This document shows, one piece after another, positions 1-10,559 of a stretch of DNA of 64,000 nt. Where the stretch lies: the NCBI GenBank assembly GCA_029962745.1, contig JAPZVO010000022.1, positions 667,923 through 731,922 on the forward strand. Direction: 5' to 3'. The stretch comes from Echinometra lucunter. Taxonomy: Eukaryota > Echinodermata > Echinoidea > Camarodonta > Echinometridae. A program made the position numbers and the translations under genes. The notes under the pieces were generated by a model that was not told the origin of the DNA, searched no databases, and saw only the letters and a list, made by a program, of their open reading frames with translations. The first letter of the stretch is position 1. Every line of letters starts with the position of its first letter.

Positions 1-104
1 TGGTTGCGCTTACGGAATTAAAACCAAAATGAGCCTTATTTACAAGTCTAACTAAACTGCAATATTATTTAACAAACAGACCACAGCTAACATGAGCTGC
101 TACA
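1..104 (-). repeat. Start of the 3' LTR (partial)
   Basis: These 104 bp match 7094-7197. On the minus strand the LTR begins TGTAGCAGCT, the usual TG start, directly after a G-rich tract. The match is cut by the window edge, so the true LTR length cannot be read here. The primer-binding site position on the other side implies about 2.17 kb. Confidence 0.9.
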
Positions 105-115
105 CTAACCCCCCC
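105..115 (-). promoter_or_regulatory. Polypurine tract for plus-strand DNA priming
   Basis: On the minus strand this is GGGGGGGTTAG immediately before the LTR TG. Its position fits a polypurine tract used to prime second-strand synthesis in LTR retrotransposons. The assignment rests on position and composition only. Confidence 0.6.
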
Positions 116-420
116 GTAGACCCGAGCTGCGGATGAGCTCCGAGGGGCGAAAGAAGAAAGAGTCCATTGACAATTTTATAAGGTATTGGCCTATATACAA
201 AAATAAAACAATGCCACAAAACATCCATATCACCATGTTAAAAAGTAATAAAGATCCACACTGCTAGATAATTCAACAGGTATATTACAAAACATTTCCA
301 ACAGACGGTGAGATGAAACATGACCTAAGGATAATTCTCCCTAGAAAATCGACAAAAATCCAAGATACACCCAGTGATACCAGTACTAATAATGCATTAA
401 ATCAGCTGAATCACAATTTC

Positions 421-600
421 CAATATTTCAAATATCATCACAATAAATGTAACATAAGTATGAAAAGATGTGTTCGATACAATATTTAAAATATTATCAC
501 AATAAATGCAAATATAAGTATGAAAAGGTGTGTTCGATACAATATTTAAAATATTATCACAATAAATGCAAATATAAGTATGAAAAGGTGTGTTCGATAC
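421..600 (-). repeat. 60-bp tandem repeat, three units, in the retrotransposon 3' UTR
   Basis: Units are 421-480, 481-540 and 541-600. The second and third are identical and the first carries several differences. Each unit is AT-rich and contains GTGTGTTCGATAC. The array lies between the pol stop and the 3' LTR, so it would be in the element transcript. Recent unit duplication is likely given the identical pair. Confidence 0.9.
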
Positions 601-619
601 CTGAAAACATGCGCGAGAC

Positions 620-3600
620 TTAACCGCAAACATATTCAATGACTTGGAGGAAACGCTTAGGCCAATGTACATGACGGCCCGAGCGCGTGATGCGCACCGA
701 GGGCGAATCCTCAGTGGGAGAGTCGCCCGTAGAAGAGCGAGAGGAAGAGGGACCAGACGGCGATTGAGAGGGAGATAGCTCGCTATCATTCTCGAGCTGC
801 TTTTCCGCAGAAGTCCCAGAAAAAGAACTATCAAGAAATGCAGGCTTGAGGCGGTCAATGCTCACAGTAGAAGATTTCTCACCCTTACTGATGACAAAGT
901 ACTTAGGGGTACGCCGCAGCACTTTATAGGGGCCCGCATAAGGGGGCTGCAAGGGCTTGGTAACCGCGTCGTGGCGGAGGAAAACATGAGTACACGTCTC
1001 TAAAGACCGGTGAACAAAGCTTGAGCGTGCCTGGGGGCGTGGCGCGGTGGGGGAGAGATCAGACATGTGCCGCCTGAGCCGCTGCACATAATCAGCAGGG
1101 TCAGCACACTGTTGCGAGGCGGGCTCCAGCAGCTGCCCGGGCAAACGGAGAGCAGTACCGTAAACAAGCTCTGAAGAGGAACACCCAATGTCCTCTTTGA
1201 CGGAGGCGCGAATGCCTAGCAACACTAAAGGCAAAAATTCTCGCCAGCGATTGGGTTCAGCCTGGCTCTTTAACGAAGCTTTAAGCTGGCGGTGGAAACG
1301 CTCCACCATGCCGTTGGCCTGCGGATGATAGGCCGTGGTGGAGACCGAGCGGCTCCCAAGGAGGTTAGCTAAAGCCGTGAACAAAGCAGACTGGAATTGG
1401 GGGCCACGATCATGGGTGATAGTAGCCGGTGTGCCAAAACGAGAGACCCAGTGCTCAACGAGAGCTACGGCGACGGTCTCCGCGGTAGCATCGGGGACGG
1501 GGATGGCCTCGGGCCATCTAGTAAACCTGTCTATACAAGTCAACAAATACACACAGCCTTTCGAAGGGGGCAAGGGGCCTACCAAGTCTATGTGTACGTG
1601 GGCGAATCTGGCGTCGGGGTTAGTAAAAGTTCCCAGGGGAGCATGCACATGACGCTGGACTTTAGCACGCTGGCAAGACACACAGTTGCGAGCCCACTCC
1701 CTGACATCTTTATTGATACCGGGCCAAACAAAACGTGAGGTTACTAACCGCTGAGATGTCCTTATTCCGGGATGAGACAAATTGTGGAAAGCATCAAAAA
1801 CAGCACGCCTGTGCTTGGCTGGGACAAAAGGGCGAGGCGAGCCTGTGGACATGTCACACCACAAATAATCGTCTCCCCCTTGGAGAAAAACTCTCTCAAA
1901 ACAGAGAGAGGAAGTGTCTCTGAGGAGCGACGCTAACTCCTCATCTTGCTGCTGGTCGGCGGCAATGAGGCGCTGATCTACCGACGGGGTAGCCTGAACC
2001 GCCGCTAAACCTGCGCGGGATAAAGCATCCGCCACTAGATTATCCCGACCGTGAATATGCCGAATATCTGCCGTAAACTGCGACACATAATCAAGCTGTC
2101 TAGCTTCGCGTGGAGAGTGGCGATCCGGACATGAATTCAATGCAAATGTAAGAGGTTTGTGATCAGTGAATATGCAAAAATCACGCCCTTCCAAAAAATG
2201 TCTGAAATGCTTGATAGCGAGGTAAATAGCGAGTAACTCGCGTCCAAAAGTGCTATAGCGTGACTCTGCAGGCTTGAGTCGACGAGAAAAGAAAGCTACA
2301 GGGTGCCAAACTCCCTGTGAGAATTGCTGCAACACTCCACCCACCGCGGCATCTGAGGCGTCTACCGCCAGGCTGGTCGGCAGATCAGATGATGGGTGTG
2401 TAAGCAAAGTAGTGTCAGCTAGAGCGTCCTTTACATCAGCGAAAGCGGCTTCGCCCTCAGGCCCCCACACGAGCGGCTTACGTGAACGCTTAGGCTTACT
2501 GCGCAGCATATCAGTAAGAGGAGCAAGCAATGCTGCACAGCCGGGCAAGAATCGGCGATAAAAATTGACAAGGCCCAAAAATCCGCGGAGCTGGCGCACA
2601 GTGGAAGGCTTGGGATAATCGCGAATCACAGCGACCTTCTCCTCGAGAGGGGAAATCCCCTTATCACTAACATTATGCCCGAGAAAGTCTAGTGAAGCAA
2701 CGCCAAATTGACACTTAGCCGGATTCAACACAACACCAAACTCTGATAATCGAGCAAAAAGCTGGCGGAGATGGCCTTCATGTTGCTCGGCATCTTCGCT
2801 CGCGACGAGGAGATCATCTATGTAGGCATAGACGAAAGGCAAATCGCGTATCACCATGTCAATGAAACGCTGAAAAGTCTGGGCTGCATTGCGCAGACCG
2901 AACGGCATGCGAGTGAAATTAAATAGGCCGAAAGGTGTTGTAATGGCAGTCTTCTGCACATCGTCCGGATGTACAGGAATTTGATGATAAGCCCTCACTA
3001 AGTCAATCTTTGAGAAAACATGCATGCCATGTAGCTGTATTGCAAAATCATGCAAATGAGGGATAGGGTACCGATCTGGCACAGTAACCCGATTCAAGGC
3101 GCGGTAGTCGCCGCACGGTCTCCAATCGCCCGACTTCTTAGGGACCATGTGCAGAGGCGAAGACCAACAACTATCCGAGGCCTCGACGATGCCCAACTCT
3201 AAAAGATGATTGAATTCATCTTTGGCAACACGCAGCTTGTCGGGAGCCAAACGTCTCGGCCGCGCAAACACGGGGGCACCCTTAGTGACTATGCGGTGAG
3301 TCACGTCATGCTTGACAGGGCAGTCCTTGTAGATAGGCTGAGTAATGTCGGGGTAATCAGCCAGGATTCTATCATACACAGAACCAGGAAGAGAATGCGG
3401 AACAGTAATGCCAAAAGTATAAAAATCGGACGCCTCACCTATGACCGACAAACTCGTGATGGAATCTCGAAGTTTATACGCGCGGAGATCCACCAAGAGG
3501 CCGTAATGGTGCAAAAAATCAGCGCCTAAAATAGGCTGCGATACATCCGCTAAAACAAAAATCCATGGAAAGGAACGACGCAAGCCAAGGCGCAGGGTCA

Positions 3601-3865
3601 GTGAACGCTGACCAAATGTGCGAATAAGCGTTTTATTCGCGGCTTGCAACGCGAAGGAAGATACGTGCCGCCTCTCCCCCTTAGTAGGGGGGAAAACACT
3701 GACTGCAGCGCCGGTATCGACCAAAAATCTAGTGCCTGTAACTTGGTCAGCGACATGAAATAAACGACCTACACTAGCTTGAGTCTGACCAACGAGCCTG
3801 GCCGCGGAAACCCGCTGGTCTAGGCGTTTCCCGATGAAACGCTGGCAATTTGCTCGAACGAACAC
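620..3865 (-). CDS. pol: Gypsy Pol polyprotein: protease, reverse transcriptase, RNase H, integrase
   Basis: The open frame encodes about 1081 aa. Domains in order: a retropepsin-type protease with LVDTGAA (catalytic D50); reverse transcriptase with KIDL (D288) and YIDD (348-351); RNase H with acidic residues near D502, E543, D568 and VADALSR (D613); integrase with a zinc-binding HHCC (H694, H698, C728, C731) and a DD35E core (D760, D819, E855); and a C-terminal GPY/F module (GPY at 978-980). I see no chromodomain. The frame opens on GTG rather than ATG and overlaps the end of gag by 46 nt in the -1 frame, so it is most likely made only as a Gag-Pol fusion through the slippery site at 3826-3832. 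The C-terminal 70 residues are Ser/Pro/Thr-rich and unassigned. No internal stop is present and all catalytic residues are intact. Confidence 0.95.
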   Translation of the reverse strand: MFVRANCQRFIGKRLDQRVSAARLVGQTQASVGRLFHVADQVTGTRFLVDTGAAVSVFPPTKGERRHVSSFALQAANKTLIRTFGQRSLTLRLGLRRSFPWIFVLADVSQPILGADFLHHYGLLVDLRAYKLRDSITSLSVIGEASDFYTFGITVPHSLPGSVYDRILADYPDITQPIYKDCPVKHDVTHRIVTKGAPVFARPRRLAPDKLRVAKDEFNHLLELGIVEASDSCWSSPLHMVPKKSGDWRPCGDYRALNRVTVPDRYPIPHLHDFAIQLHGMHVFSKIDLVRAYHQIPVHPDDVQKTAITTPFGLFNFTRMPFGLRNAAQTFQRFIDMVIRDLPFVYAYIDDLLVASEDAEQHEGHLRQLFARLSEFGVVLNPAKCQFGVASLDFLGHNVSDKGISPLEEKVAVIRDYPKPSTVRQLRGFLGLVNFYRRFLPGCAALLAPLTDMLRSKPKRSRKPLVWGPEGEAAFADVKDALADTTLLTHPSSDLPTSLAVDASDAAVGGVLQQFSQGVWHPVAFFSRRLKPAESRYSTFGRELLAIYLAIKHFRHFLEGRDFCIFTDHKPLTFALNSCPDRHSPREARQLDYVSQFTADIRHIHGRDNLVADALSRAGLAAVQATPSVDQRLIAADQQQDEELASLLRDTSSLCFERVFLQGGDDYLWCDMSTGSPRPFVPAKHRRAVFDAFHNLSHPGIRTSQRLVTSRFVWPGINKDVREWARNCVSCQRAKVQRHVHAPLGTFTNPDARFAHVHIDLVGPLPPSKGCVYLLTCIDRFTRWPEAIPVPDATAETVAVALVEHWVSRFGTPATITHDRGPQFQSALFTALANLLGSRSVSTTAYHPQANGMVERFHRQLKASLKSQAEPNRWREFLPLVLLGIRASVKEDIGCSSSELVYGTALRLPGQLLEPASQQCADPADYVQRLRRHMSDLSPTAPRPQARSSFVHRSLETCTHVFLRHDAVTKPLQPPYAGPYKVLRRTPKYFVISKGEKSSTVSIDRLKPAFLDSSFSGTSAEKQLENDSELSPSQSPSGPSSSRSSTGDSPTEDSPSVRITRSGRHVHWPKRFLQVIEYVCG
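3787..3832 (-). promoter_or_regulatory. Programmed -1 ribosomal frameshift signal between gag and pol
   Basis: At 3832-3826 (minus) the heptamer G GGA AAC sits with GGA and AAC as zero-frame gag codons, the X XXY YYZ phase. Slipping back one nt reads GGG AAA and continues into the pol frame (GKRLD). The gag stop follows six nt later. After a 5-nt spacer, GACCA at 3820-3816 can pair with TGGTC at 3791-3787, enclosing an inner GCGG/CCGC hairpin (3815-3812 with 3807-3804). Slippery site, spacer and downstream structure all fit the standard -1 frameshift layout. The same heptamer is used for recoding in several retroviruses. Function is inferred. Confidence 0.85.
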
Positions 3866-4743
3866 GGCGGCTTACATTTGTGAGCTTTCTGGCCATATTG
3901 TAAATGGTACCAGCACAAACCCGGAACTGGCTCTTCCCCTTCAGCGGGGGCGCTGCCGTCGCTCGTCGGAGGAGCCGGCTCAGCCTTGCCTCCGCTCGCG
4001 GCCCGTCGGCGGGCGCTGGAGCTGCGACTACGCTCACGAATCTGCCCCTGCATGGAACGGACCTGCTTGGCAAGGCGAGCAATCTCTGCTTTCAAATCGG
4101 AAATGGCGGTTTCAAAAACTGGACCAGGGGTTGTAGTCGCTACGGGGGGCGGCATTTGCGAGCTCTGGACCGTGGGCACTGGGACCTCCATTACCCGGTC
4201 CGCCAATTCCGCCAGTTGCTCATTCGATAGGGCGCTACTCGCAGTGGCTAGGATTAACTGCACATTAGCGGGGAGTCGCTGCACAAACAGCTGCTTAAGA
4301 ATACCTTGGCCTAACTTGCGTTCGCCTAAAAGCTGCTGCATCTTACGTAAAAGCTGACTGGGTTTCCTATCGCCCAACTCCTCCTCGGTCAAAAGGAGGT
4401 GCAGCCGACGCTGCTCGGACTCCGATGTCCGTCGGATAAGCTCGGTCTTTAGAGTTTCGTACGGATTATCTGCTGGGGGTGCAAGGAGGAGGTCACGCAC
4501 CTCCTGTGCCAACTCGGGCTGAAGAGCGGATACCACATGCATGAATTTGGTTTTGGATTGTTGAATCCTTTTGGTCATGAACTGCGCTTCAATCTGGAGG
4601 AACCAGATCTCAGGATCCGCGGGCCAAAATGGAGGCAATTTCAAGTTTACGTGCCCCATAACCTGGGACTGGGTCTGGCTATTGTTCTCGCCCACCGAGT
4701 CAAACCCAGCTCCAGCTGTTTTAACCTCGTTTTCAACTGACAT
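3820..4743 (-). CDS. gag: Gypsy Gag (capsid and nucleocapsid) protein
   Basis: I take the ATG at 4743 as the start, giving 307 aa. The frame also extends nine codons upstream to a GTG, but ATG is more plausible. The N-terminal part carries the capsid-type segment typical of Gypsy Gag ([20 protein letters not shown]). It is followed by helical, charged sequence, an Arg/Ser-rich linker and a C-terminal cysteine/histidine cluster (CWYH, then HKC and PPC) that looks like a variant zinc knuckle for RNA binding. The product should assemble the particle and package element RNA. The gene ends at a TAG at 3822-3820, six nt after the frameshift heptamer that leads into pol. Similar Gag proteins with this non-CCHC knuckle occur in invertebrate Gypsy elements. 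Confidence 0.9.
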   Translation of the reverse strand: MSVENEVKTAGAGFDSVGENNSQTQSQVMGHVNLKLPPFWPADPEIWFLQIEAQFMTKRIQQSKTKFMHVVSALQPELAQEVRDLLLAPPADNPYETLKTELIRRTSESEQRRLHLLLTEEELGDRKPSQLLRKMQQLLGERKLGQGILKQLFVQRLPANVQLILATASSALSNEQLAELADRVMEVPVPTVQSSQMPPPVATTTPGPVFETAISDLKAEIARLAKQVRSMQGQIRERSRSSSARRRAASGGKAEPAPPTSDGSAPAEGEEPVPGLCWYHLQYGQKAHKCKPPCSFEQIASVSSGNA

Positions 4744-5004
4744 GGCGTAAGAAATGAGGAGCTGATGCACTAAAGGGTTAGGCCTTTAGGCCTAGAATTC
4801 TAATCAGTAGGCTGGCCTAGTTCTAGACTCTAGTCCAAAAAGAAATAGAATTTAAAATCAAACCAAAAGTCGCGGCAGGTCAATGGCGATGCAATCAGGT
4901 ATCACAACACATTCACAGCGTAAATACTATCAAATAGACTAACTGTTAGGCCTAGCTAGGCTAGACTAACTAACGATCACAACTTGATGTTTCCCCTCTT
5001 TCAA

Positions 5005-5023
5005 GATCACGTCGGGGTCACCA
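5005..5023 (-). promoter_or_regulatory. tRNA primer-binding site
   Basis: On the minus strand the sequence is TGGTGACCCCGACGTGATC, starting TGG as expected for pairing with a tRNA 3' CCA end. It lies between the LTR region and gag. I do not assign the tRNA. Its position sets the inner LTR boundary near 5024. Confidence 0.8.
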
Positions 5024-5303
5024 GTTTAACGAGCTACCCCTGAGGGGGTCAGGACATGTTACTAAAAATAAATAAATTGTATGGGATGTCTATGATAAAA
5101 AAAATAAGGATACAAAAAAAATAGCCGAAACGAAATAAAACAAAAGCGAACTACAAGGTATAAAGTCCTCTTCTCAGGATCTCGTTATTTTATTAATAAT
5201 ATCAAGGAGAATCAACACATCAAATTGTGATCGCAGTAGATTCTAGATCCAATCTAGATCAAGTAAATTGTATTTTTACAATCATGAAATTAATAGGCTA
5301 AGA

Positions 5304-5404
5304 TGGTCTATTTCTATAGCGAAAGACCGCCGCTAGTTACCAATCAAGAAATACAAGAACGATAATAAAGTGGTCTATTTCTATAGCGAAAGACCGCCGC
5401 TATT
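5304..5404 (-). repeat. Duplicated hairpin motif inside the LTR
   Basis: A segment of about 33 bp beginning GGTCTATTTCTATAGCGAAA occurs at 5304 and again at 5372, 68 bp apart. Each copy is an imperfect palindrome (GGTCT paired with AGACC). The spacing is close to the 69-bp period of the array further along the LTR, but the sequence is unrelated. It lies near the inner LTR end, so it could be in the transcript leader. Confidence 0.7.
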
Positions 5405-5632
5405 TAGAATTACTTACAAAAGTTGTGCCAAGGGAAAAGAAATAATATTCCAGGTATTAAAAATCCGATTGTTTGATCCCAAACGTTAAATGTCCGAAAC
5501 CAAGGCGAATTAGTCGTGGAGAGCGAATTGAGAAAGACGAAAGTCCGGTGTGAAGACAGATGACGAAGAACTCGAGGATTCGATGATCGAGGTTGACGAT
5601 TACGATGATGCCAATGTTCGACTTCGACTAAA

Positions 5633-6215
5633 GTTCGACGATGAGGTTGACGAAGAAGATAATGACAATGTTCGACTTCGATGTCGTTGATCGAATAAAG
5701 TTAAATTCGATGAGGTTGACAAAGAAGATAATGACAATGTTCGGCTTCGATGTCGTTGATCGAATAAAGTTAAATTCGATGAGGTTGACGAAGAAGATAA
5801 TGACAATGTTCTACTTCGATGTCGTTGATCGAATAAAGTTAAACTCGATGAGGTTGACGAAGAAGATAATGACAATGTTCGACTTCGATGTAGTTGATCG
5901 AATAAAGTTAAATTCGATGAGATTGACGAAGAAGATATTGACAATGTTCGACTTCGATGTCGTTGATCGAATAAAGTTCGACGGTGAGGTTGACGAAGAA
6001 GATAATGACAATGTTCGACTTCGATGTAGTTGATCGAATAAAGTTAAATTCGATGAGATTGACGAAGAAGATACTGACAATGTTCGACTTCGATGTCGTT
6101 GATCGAATAAAGTTAAATTCGATGAGATTGACAAAGAAGATAATGACAATGTTCGACTTCGATGTCGTTGATCGAATAAAGTTCGACGGTGAGGTTGACG
6201 AAGAAGAATAAGATA
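5633..6215 (-). repeat. 69-bp tandem array within the LTR, about eight units
   Basis: The unit carries GATAATGACAATGTTCGACT and TCGATGTCGTTGATCGAATA. Most units are 69 bp. Two are 67 bp because a variant junction (GTTCGACGGTGAGGTTGAC) replaces the usual one at 5976 and 6181, 205 bp apart, which suggests a three-unit higher-order repeat. The array is open in several frames on both strands because 69 is divisible by three, so the repetitive ORFs across it should not be taken as genes. Confidence 0.92.
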
Positions 6216-7428
6216 ATGTCCGATGTCGGGGAGCTCTAAAGCTCTATGATGACGAGTAAGACATTGTTCGATGATGAGAAAACGATTACTAAGAAGAGCA
6301 GTCGAAATTCAAGTCCATCGCTCAATAAGAAACTAGACCTCTAGATCTAGTTCAAAGTAAATAGATCAAAATGGTTGGCGAAATAAATCCATGAAATGAC
6401 GTTAGATGATATCGTTCTCAAATGGACAAGCGAGCTCAGTGCATTGAGCGAAGCTATCAAGGCGAAGAAAAATTAATGAAAAGAGCTAAGACTAAGAGCA
6501 GAGCCCTTGTTGACCTCACGCTAATTCTCGAACTTCTCAACTTCTGTTGATCATTTCAAACAATCCGCCAAATTTTCTACCAAACAAGACTTTAGTCCAA
6601 TCAGATTGGTGTAAAACGCACCAATCAGAAAGCTAAAAATATCTGACCAATCACAGCCAAGCAATACAGAAAGGAAAAATGTCCGAGAAGGACTAAAATG
6701 TGTTTGTTATTCATCAAAAATCTATCCATATAAAAAGACTGTGATTGCTAGCCAGAAATCTAGAATAAGACTAAGGACAATAATTTAAAAATCTCTCCAT
6801 CTAATACAATTTCTTAAAGAAACAAATGGATTACTACGAATTACAAGCATAAAATTACCTCCAAAAGATGATTTAGCACACCAGGAACGTACATCGCTAC
6901 CGCAACCACCGCCAGTCAAGGAAATGTCAAAAGAAAGGAATGCGCGCATCCAAAAAAATGGGCACGCGCGTGCGCGTGGCGAGAAACAACAAAGAGTCAC
7001 GTGGACCTAAAAAGGTCACGTACAGAGCGTGGGAGAATTTTATTGTTTGTAAACAAAGGAGCTGAAGGAGAATAAAAGGTCCTAAGACTTAAATGGTTGC
7101 GCTTACGGAATTAAAACCAAAATGAGCCTTATTTACAAGTCTAACTAAACTGCAATATTATTTAACAAACAGACCACAGCTAACATGAGCTGCTACAAAT
7201 GCCAATTTGTTGTTTCATTATTTTGCTGTTTATTTGAAATAAATGTGTTTGAACTGAAATGAACTGAACTGAACTATTAATACAGTCAGAACATACAGAA
7301 TATCGCGGGGTTGTTCGGTCAAACTACATTGGTTTTTGACGTAGGTTTATATAACAAACATTTGGATACAGACATGCAACTTATTACGTTGACATCAGCT
7401 AAATGATCAGAGAGAGGAGGGCATTGTA

Positions 7429-7725
7429 GAGAGAGAGAGAGAGAGAGAGAAGAGGCCTGTTTACAACACGGGAGAGCAGGATGGGAGGGAATGATACAAG
7501 ACAGAAAGATATATAGCTATCTGTCCATTTAAATAAAAAGGGAGAGATAGAAAGCGACAGGAAAAGGCGCGCGGCAGGAAAGCAGAACTAGCTAAGAAGG
7601 AGGAGCATAATAAGATGAAAGAGTGAGAGGAGGAAACGGAGGGAGACAACTGGAGAGAAAAATAGAGACAGGGAGAAAGAGGGCGAGAGAGAGAGAGAGA
7701 GATGAAAGGGTGGGGGGGGGGGGTG
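7429..7725. repeat. GA-rich stretch with (GA)n and a G run
   Basis: There is a (GA)n tract at about 7429-7450, purine-rich sequence through 7690, another GA tract near 7687-7703 and a poly-G near 7712-7721. ORFs on the minus strand here are Ser/Leu/Pro-rich low-complexity translations. The counterpart in copy B (about 19281-19581) has different tract lengths. Confidence 0.85.
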
Positions 7726-8024
7726 TGACAGAGAAGAGACACATGAATGAGCTCCGCGGAAAGATCCGCACGTAATTCTTTGTGAAGATGGCGCAATAAT
7801 TACCACAAATGCACAAGCTGACGAGAAATCACAGTCATGTTCAAGTGGTGCGTGAAGCCAATCTAACTCTCATTTACTTCTAGCCTCCTTCGAATAAAAA
7901 TCTGATAAACAGGACGACGGCGATTTTTTTTCCCGCGGAATGGTTTGCTCATATCCCAGTCACAATCACTGACGACATCGACATCCGATCGACCGCAGAC
8001 GACAAACCGTACAAATAATACATT

Positions 8025-8430
8025 ACGGCGAATGGCCGAGAATCTAACGATACTCTCTATAGTCGAACTGGCTGTGTGACGGGTGAACAAGGCTGCCTGA
8101 AGAAAAATAAGCAAATTACTGAGAAACTCTAAACTGTAGATAATTGTTCTTTCATATTTTCTTCTTAATTTCATGAGTTTTCAGATGGAACGTAAAGAAA
8201 AGCTAATAATAAATGAACTCGGAATCGCATAACGGCGAATGGCCAAGAATCTGACGATACATGTCTATAGTGGAATTGGCTGTGTGACGGGGCTATAAGG
8301 TTGCCTGAACAAAATAAACAAATAACTGAGAAATTCTTAACGCTAGGTAATTGTCTTTTCATCATTTTTGTTTATTTTACGAGTTTTAGATTGAACGAAA
8401 AGAAAAGCTAATAATAAATGAACTCGGAAT
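8025..8430. repeat. Two-unit tandem repeat, period about 207 bp
   Basis: Unit one starts ACGGCGAATGGCCGAGAATC at 8025, and unit two starts with nearly the same sequence at 8232. Both end in AATAAATGAACTCGGAAT. The duplication is also in copy B (about 19894-20299), so it predates the split of the two copies. No coding potential is apparent. Confidence 0.88.
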
Positions 8431-9650
8431 AGTCGTTATGCATTACTAGTATATTGTCATGTGATTTTGGGTCAGATCTTTTGGAAAACTTGGAGAGAAG
8501 GGCACTCTCCACCACGTAAAGAAACGTGACAAAAATCAATCTTTAACTACTTGTTAAATCATATAAAACAGAAATGAGAGTTCAATTTCGTCATAATGCA
8601 GGAACCGATTTTTTTCAGGTACAAGTTTTATCACTACTATACCATCTAATGCTAAATATTCATAGTCAGTTTTTTTTCATCCATGCTCAGTAGCCCACAG
8701 GTGATTAAAGAAGACATCAGAATTGGTGCATTTCACATTTGAATCGTTTTATTTCAAACGTATAACATTTAATTAACAATATTTTAAATTTAGTTCTTAA
8801 AACATGTTTACATGTGGAATTTTTATGAGGCATCACTCTTATAAAAGGCATTTATCATAGAATACAATATTTTTGATACATGAAAATTCGACGTACAGTT
8901 AAGAAGCCAATCTTCTTTATCAAGCAATTACCTCTTCCCTATAATCATTCCATACATATTTCATTAAAATAGTTTCTTAATCATTGATAAAATGAAAGAG
9001 AGAAATATTTGCTAGGCGTTTGAATAACCGATCTGGCTGATAAGAGCTAGTAGAAAATCGCACTGAACCAACATGGCTAAATGGTGTGGACACTAGCTGC
9101 TCTTAATTATCATAGGTTCAAATATTGAAAATGCCAATTCTCAGGGCTATTTCTTGTGACAGGACTATAATGGACCGATTAAATGATAGACATATTAGTC
9201 ATACACAGTAAGAAGCCCAATGAGGGCCAATGGAAGTACATATCATATAAAATGACTAAGACATTTCAATACACATTTAAAATATCACTAGAAATTGAAG
9301 CAGAAAGAAAACAGGTAAGATATGTGACGAGTAAAACTGTGAGAGTACTAAAGGTTTGACAATTATTTCAAAAATGAAATTCTGAGTACTTTGAAACTAA
9401 ATTGGTGGTTTTAAAGGTAGAGTGTAGAAAAATTTTATCTGCTGACATCCTACAGCTAAAAATCACAATTTCTCTAGATTTGGAGTGGAAATCCACGTTA
9501 CAAATAGTGGAATTAACTCTTAACAGAGTAATTCTATCAGTATGAGTGAATCTACTTTAATTTAGAGTGGATTCAACTCCAGCAACAAAGTGAGCCCTTT
9601 TTTATGACTCTTAACCCAGTGATTACTGGTAACGGGTGACGCTGCATGCA
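8431..9650. other. AT-rich sequence without a recognised feature
   Basis: I see no gene, tRNA-like segment or clear repeat here. The sequence is matched in copy B (about 20300-21504), with most differences being single-base indels. Confidence 0.6.
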
Positions 9651-10089
9651 TTAAAGGTGAATGAAACCTTGGGGAAATATCCACTTTAATGAAAAGAGAG
9701 GATAGAGAGAAGCAGGAAATCGGTTACGAAATGAGAAAGTTGTGAAAGTTTGAAAAGTCTCGATTTACTTTCTATGGCGATCCTCAAATTGGCAATGTTG
9801 CTTCAAAATGGCAGGTTTAGAAGGACAACTCTCAATATGTTTTGTACACAAAATTTCGTATTTTTCCATTAACTCTACAAAGGTGCTGCTTGTATCTTTG
9901 TGAACTCAACGATTATGTTGTGTCAAATACATTTTCCAGTGATATATCTTGAGGTAAGAAGGAGACAAGCTGCACCTTAAGCATGTTAAGAAATAATGAT
10001 TTCGATTGAACTTTTTTTCAAAAATTGCTTCTTTCTCTCCTCTCTTCTTATTGAAATTGCTTTTTCCATAGGGTTTTATTCTCCTTTAA
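9651..10089. mobile_element. TTAA-flanked foldback MITE (PiggyBac-like)
   Basis: TTAA occurs at 9651-9654 and 10086-10089. The ends are inverted and similar: TTAAAGGTGAATGAAACC on the left, and TTAAAGGAGAATAAAACC as the reverse complement on the right. TTAA target duplication is the hallmark of PiggyBac transposons. No transposase is encoded, so it would be nonautonomous. The copy B equivalent is about 21505-21935, where the left TTAA has been altered. A related element is at 59228-59626. Confidence 0.75.
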
Positions 10090-10211
10090 GCCTGTATGGG
10101 AACACGGATGCTACTAGTAGCATCCATGATGGGAATGAGAGATTTCAGTCATCACTGCGTTATGAGACAGTGAATTGAGACTCCGGAGTCCGGGGGGGGG
10201 GGGGGGGGGGT

Positions 10212-10378
10212 GGGGTGTTTCATAAAGCTGTTCGTAAGTTACGAACGACTTTACGCACGACTGGTGATACTTTCTTATGCTACATGTAAATGAATGAGTA
10301 ACTGATTAGCACCCAAGAACATGTTCCAGTCGTTCGTAAAGTCGTTCGTAACTTACGAACAGCTTTATGAAACACCCC
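10212..10378. mobile_element. Foldback MITE with GGGGTGTTTCATAAAG ends, absent from copy B
   Basis: The left arm starts GGGGTGTTTCATAAAGCTGT and includes TTCGTAAGTTACGAACGACT. The right arm is its reverse complement ending ACACCCC. The core between the arms is about 85 bp. A G homopolymer of about 20 nt precedes it. Copy B reads straight through at about 22525, so the insertion is polymorphic between the copies. Relatives are at 46446-46766 and 59656 onward. Confidence 0.88.
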
Positions 10379-10559
10379 GGATCCGTAGAATTAGAGAGTG
10401 TAAAAAGAATTATCATCAATTCCGAATAGTGAGAATTCTATTTCTACGGGCAGAGGAGCGATAACAGATGGATTTGGTACCACTTTCATCGTCAATACAC
10501 TGATCTTGCTTTCTGCAACCTTTTGGAATGATACTTCCAAGATGTATTGATGTTGAACA

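Larger units (their letters stand above)
1..7197 (-). mobile_element. Ty3/Gypsy LTR retrotransposon, nearly complete, truncated by the window edge
   Basis: In minus-strand order this element has a 5' LTR (7197 down to about 5024), a primer-binding site (5023-5005), gag (4743-3820), pol (3865-620), a 3' UTR with tandem repeats, a purine tract (115-105) and the first 104 bp of the 3' LTR (104-1). The two LTR starts, 104-1 and 7197-7094, appear identical, so the insertion is young. Gag and pol have no stop or frameshift other than the recoding junction, so the copy may be competent. No third (envelope-like) ORF lies between pol and the 3' LTR. The other copy of the flanking locus (19001 onward) lacks the element and looks like the empty site. 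The rest of the 3' LTR should lie left of the window. Confidence 0.93.
5024..7197 (-). repeat. 5' LTR of the Gypsy element (about 2.17 kb)
   Basis: The outer end is fixed by the match of 7094-7197 to the left LTR start, and the inner end is inferred from the primer-binding site. This is long for a Gypsy LTR because it carries a 69-bp tandem array and a duplicated hairpin. It should contain the promoter and polyadenylation signal, but I could not pinpoint either. The inner boundary is uncertain by a few nt since no clean CA end is visible. Confidence 0.7.

Noticed and set aside
105..619. Envelope-like third ORF of the Gypsy element
   Set aside because: The stretch after pol holds only the tail of a shadow frame, the 60-bp repeats and the polypurine tract.
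5600..6211. Repetitive protein frames on both strands (repeated FDFDVVDRIK-type or Ser-rich sequences)
   Set aside because: The 69-bp unit is a multiple of three, so several frames stay open by chance. The region is an LTR tandem array.
7094..7197. A complete 104-bp LTR
   Set aside because: The match stops at 104 bp only because the window starts there. The primer-binding site near 5005-5023 implies a much longer LTR.
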